Positions 6,236-7,242 of a stretch of 7,242 nt of DNA are shown one piece after another. The notes under the pieces are model-generated. The model had not been told where the DNA came from, ran no database searches, and saw only the letters and a list, made by a program, of their open reading frames with translations. The DNA comes from Candidatus Nealsoniibacteriota bacterium (lineage in GTDB: Bacteria; Patescibacteriota; Minisyncoccia; Minisyncoccales; PWPS01). The stretch spans positions 1 to 7,242 of the forward strand of contig PWII01000015.1 of the NCBI GenBank assembly GCA_003561025.1, in the 5' to 3' direction. The translations under genes and the position numbers were made by a program. Each line of letters opens with the position of its first letter. The first letter of the stretch is position 1.

Positions 6236-7242
6236 TTACTCTTCTTTTAATATGCCTATTAGTGCCACTCCCGTCGCAATAGAGTGGGAACTACTAAGAC
6301 GCATTAATGTATTATTTAAAGATTCCGGATAAATCATATTTTCAAAACAATTCTTTACAACAACGTTCTTGTCAATGGCATTCTCCGCAACCTCAACGAC
6401 CCCCGGTAAAAGAGAAAATCCTCCTCCAACAATCACCTCCTCTATACTTGTTTTTTCTTTTCTTTCAAATACGTTTATCGCTTGAGAAATGCTTGAAAAA
6501 AGCGAGTTTGCTAAGAAAGAGACAGGCGCTCTTACGCTCTCTTCTGCCAAGCCATGCTCCATTACCATTCTTCTTGCATCATTGTATTCTATCTCTTTTG
6601 CTTTTGCAACTTGTTTTACCAACATATTTCCGGCAACCTCTATACTGTGTGTTGTTTTTAATATCCCGTTTCTTGCAATCGCAAGCATCGTGCTTTGCTC
6701 TCCTATATCTATAATCGCGGCAGTCTTTCCATCACCATATGTAAGAGCTCTTGCTAAAGAAAACATCTCTCCTTCTAGTGAGATAATATCCAAATCGCTC
6801 ATCTGAGCAATTTCTTGATATTGATTAACAATCTCCTTTGGTATCGCAATAAGGTTAATTTTTATCTTGCTTTCTTCTCTTTCTACTATCGACCAATCCA
6901 GCACCACCTCTTCTATCGGAAGAGGTATATGTTGTCTGGAGTGGAATTCAACAGCAGAATTCATTTCATCGTCTTTAACAGGAGGAAGGTCAAATAGAGT
7001 AAAAAAAGTGACAAAATCAGGAATAGAAAAGTAGGCTTTTTTTGACTTTATTCCCGCTTCACTTATTAAGGCCTTTATCGCTCCCGCTATATCCTCGTTT
7101 GAATATAAAAAAACTCCCTTGCTTCCTTTTTCTGAGATATGACTACAAAAATCGGCTAAAAAGATTTCTCCGTAATTTTCCAGTTGTATCTTTTCTTTAT
7201 TGCCGGAAAGCTCAACTATCTTTATGGAGTGCGTTCCAATAT
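6236..7242 (-). CDS. pilM: Type IV pilus actin-like scaffold protein PilM, 5' end missing
   Basis: PilM is the cytoplasmic actin/FtsA-like ATP-binding protein that binds the PilN N-terminus. The frame stays open to the right edge, giving 334 full residues; about 10 N-terminal residues are missing by comparison with the family. The first visible segment, IGTHSIKIVEL (visible residues 1-11), is phosphate loop 1. FSIPDFVTFFTLFDLPP, at about 72-88, and the segment QHIPLPIEEVVLDW (103-116) are family hallmarks. IIDIGEQSTMLAI (176-188) is phosphate loop 2, and VIVGGGFSLLPG (270-281) is the adenosine-binding motif. The internal ATG at 6964 is not the start, because conserved PilM sequence continues upstream of it. 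The nucleotide-binding residues look intact. As the first visible gene of the run it probably lies near the operon's 5' end, but the promoter is out of view. Confidence 0.95.
   Translation of the reverse strand, partial: IGTHSIKIVELSGNKEKIQLENYGEIFLADFCSHISEKGSKGVFLYSNEDIAGAIKALISEAGIKSKKAYFSIPDFVTFFTLFDLPPVKDDEMNSAVEFHSRQHIPLPIEEVVLDWSIVEREESKIKINLIAIPKEIVNQYQEIAQMSDLDIISLEGEMFSLARALTYGDGKTAAIIDIGEQSTMLAIARNGILKTTHSIEVAGNMLVKQVAKAKEIEYNDARRMVMEHGLAEESVRAPVSFLANSLFSSISQAINVFERKEKTSIEEVIVGGGFSLLPGVVEVAENAIDKNVVVKNCFENMIYPESLNNTLMRLSSSHSIATGVALIGILKEE

Noticed and set aside
6236..6964. A 242-residue pilM starting at ATG 6964
   Set aside because: The same frame continues to the right edge and encodes phosphate loop 1 (IGTHSIKIVEL) and the conserved IPDF...LPP segment, so 6964 is an internal Met.
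718..6997. Plus-strand ORFs of 60-135 codons opposite the pilus genes
   Set aside because: All lie antisense to well-supported genes, have Ser/Phe/Leu-rich or otherwise implausible compositions and show no recognisable domain.

Overview
The window is a single, tightly packed block of type IV pilus genes, all read on the minus strand, so transcription runs from the right edge to the left. The order is pilM (5' end cut by the window), pilN, pilO, a small membrane-protein gene, a giant pilB, pilT, and pilC (3' end cut by the window). Both partial genes continue past the window edges. No RNA gene, mobile element, CRISPR array or attachment site was seen.

Layout from right to left: PilM is the cytoplasmic actin-like scaffold. 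PilN and PilO (8-base overlap) are the bitopic alignment proteins of the inner platform. An 86-residue single-helix protein sits where diderm bacteria have pilP. PilB is the assembly motor, here 1020 residues because its N-terminus holds four tandem copies of a T2SSE_N/MshEN-type domain with an exact 148-residue (444-base) period. PilT is the retraction motor and PilC the polytopic platform protein. Together they would form a cytoplasmic-membrane machine that extends pili (PilB on PilC) and retracts them (PilT on PilC), with PilM-PilN-PilO around it. No pilin, prepilin peptidase or PilQ secretin is present in the window.

Gaps are -8, 4, 10, 24, 27 and 68 bases, so this is probably one operon. 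Only the 68-base gap before pilT has room for a separate promoter. Shine-Dalgarno signals are weak or absent at every visible start.

The DNA is AT-rich. It uses TAA (five genes) and TAG (one gene) as stops, and no in-frame TGA occurs in roughly 2,300 codons, so there is no sign of UGA recoding. The compact pilMNO-pilB-pilT-pilC cluster without PilP/PilQ and the poor ribosome-binding sites fit a candidate-phyla-radiation (Patescibacteria, for example Parcubacteria-like) bacterium or another low-GC monoderm. This placement is an inference from layout and style, not from a marker gene.

The most unusual element is the four-fold, indel-free domain array in PilB. The small protein in the PilP slot is the next most interesting.
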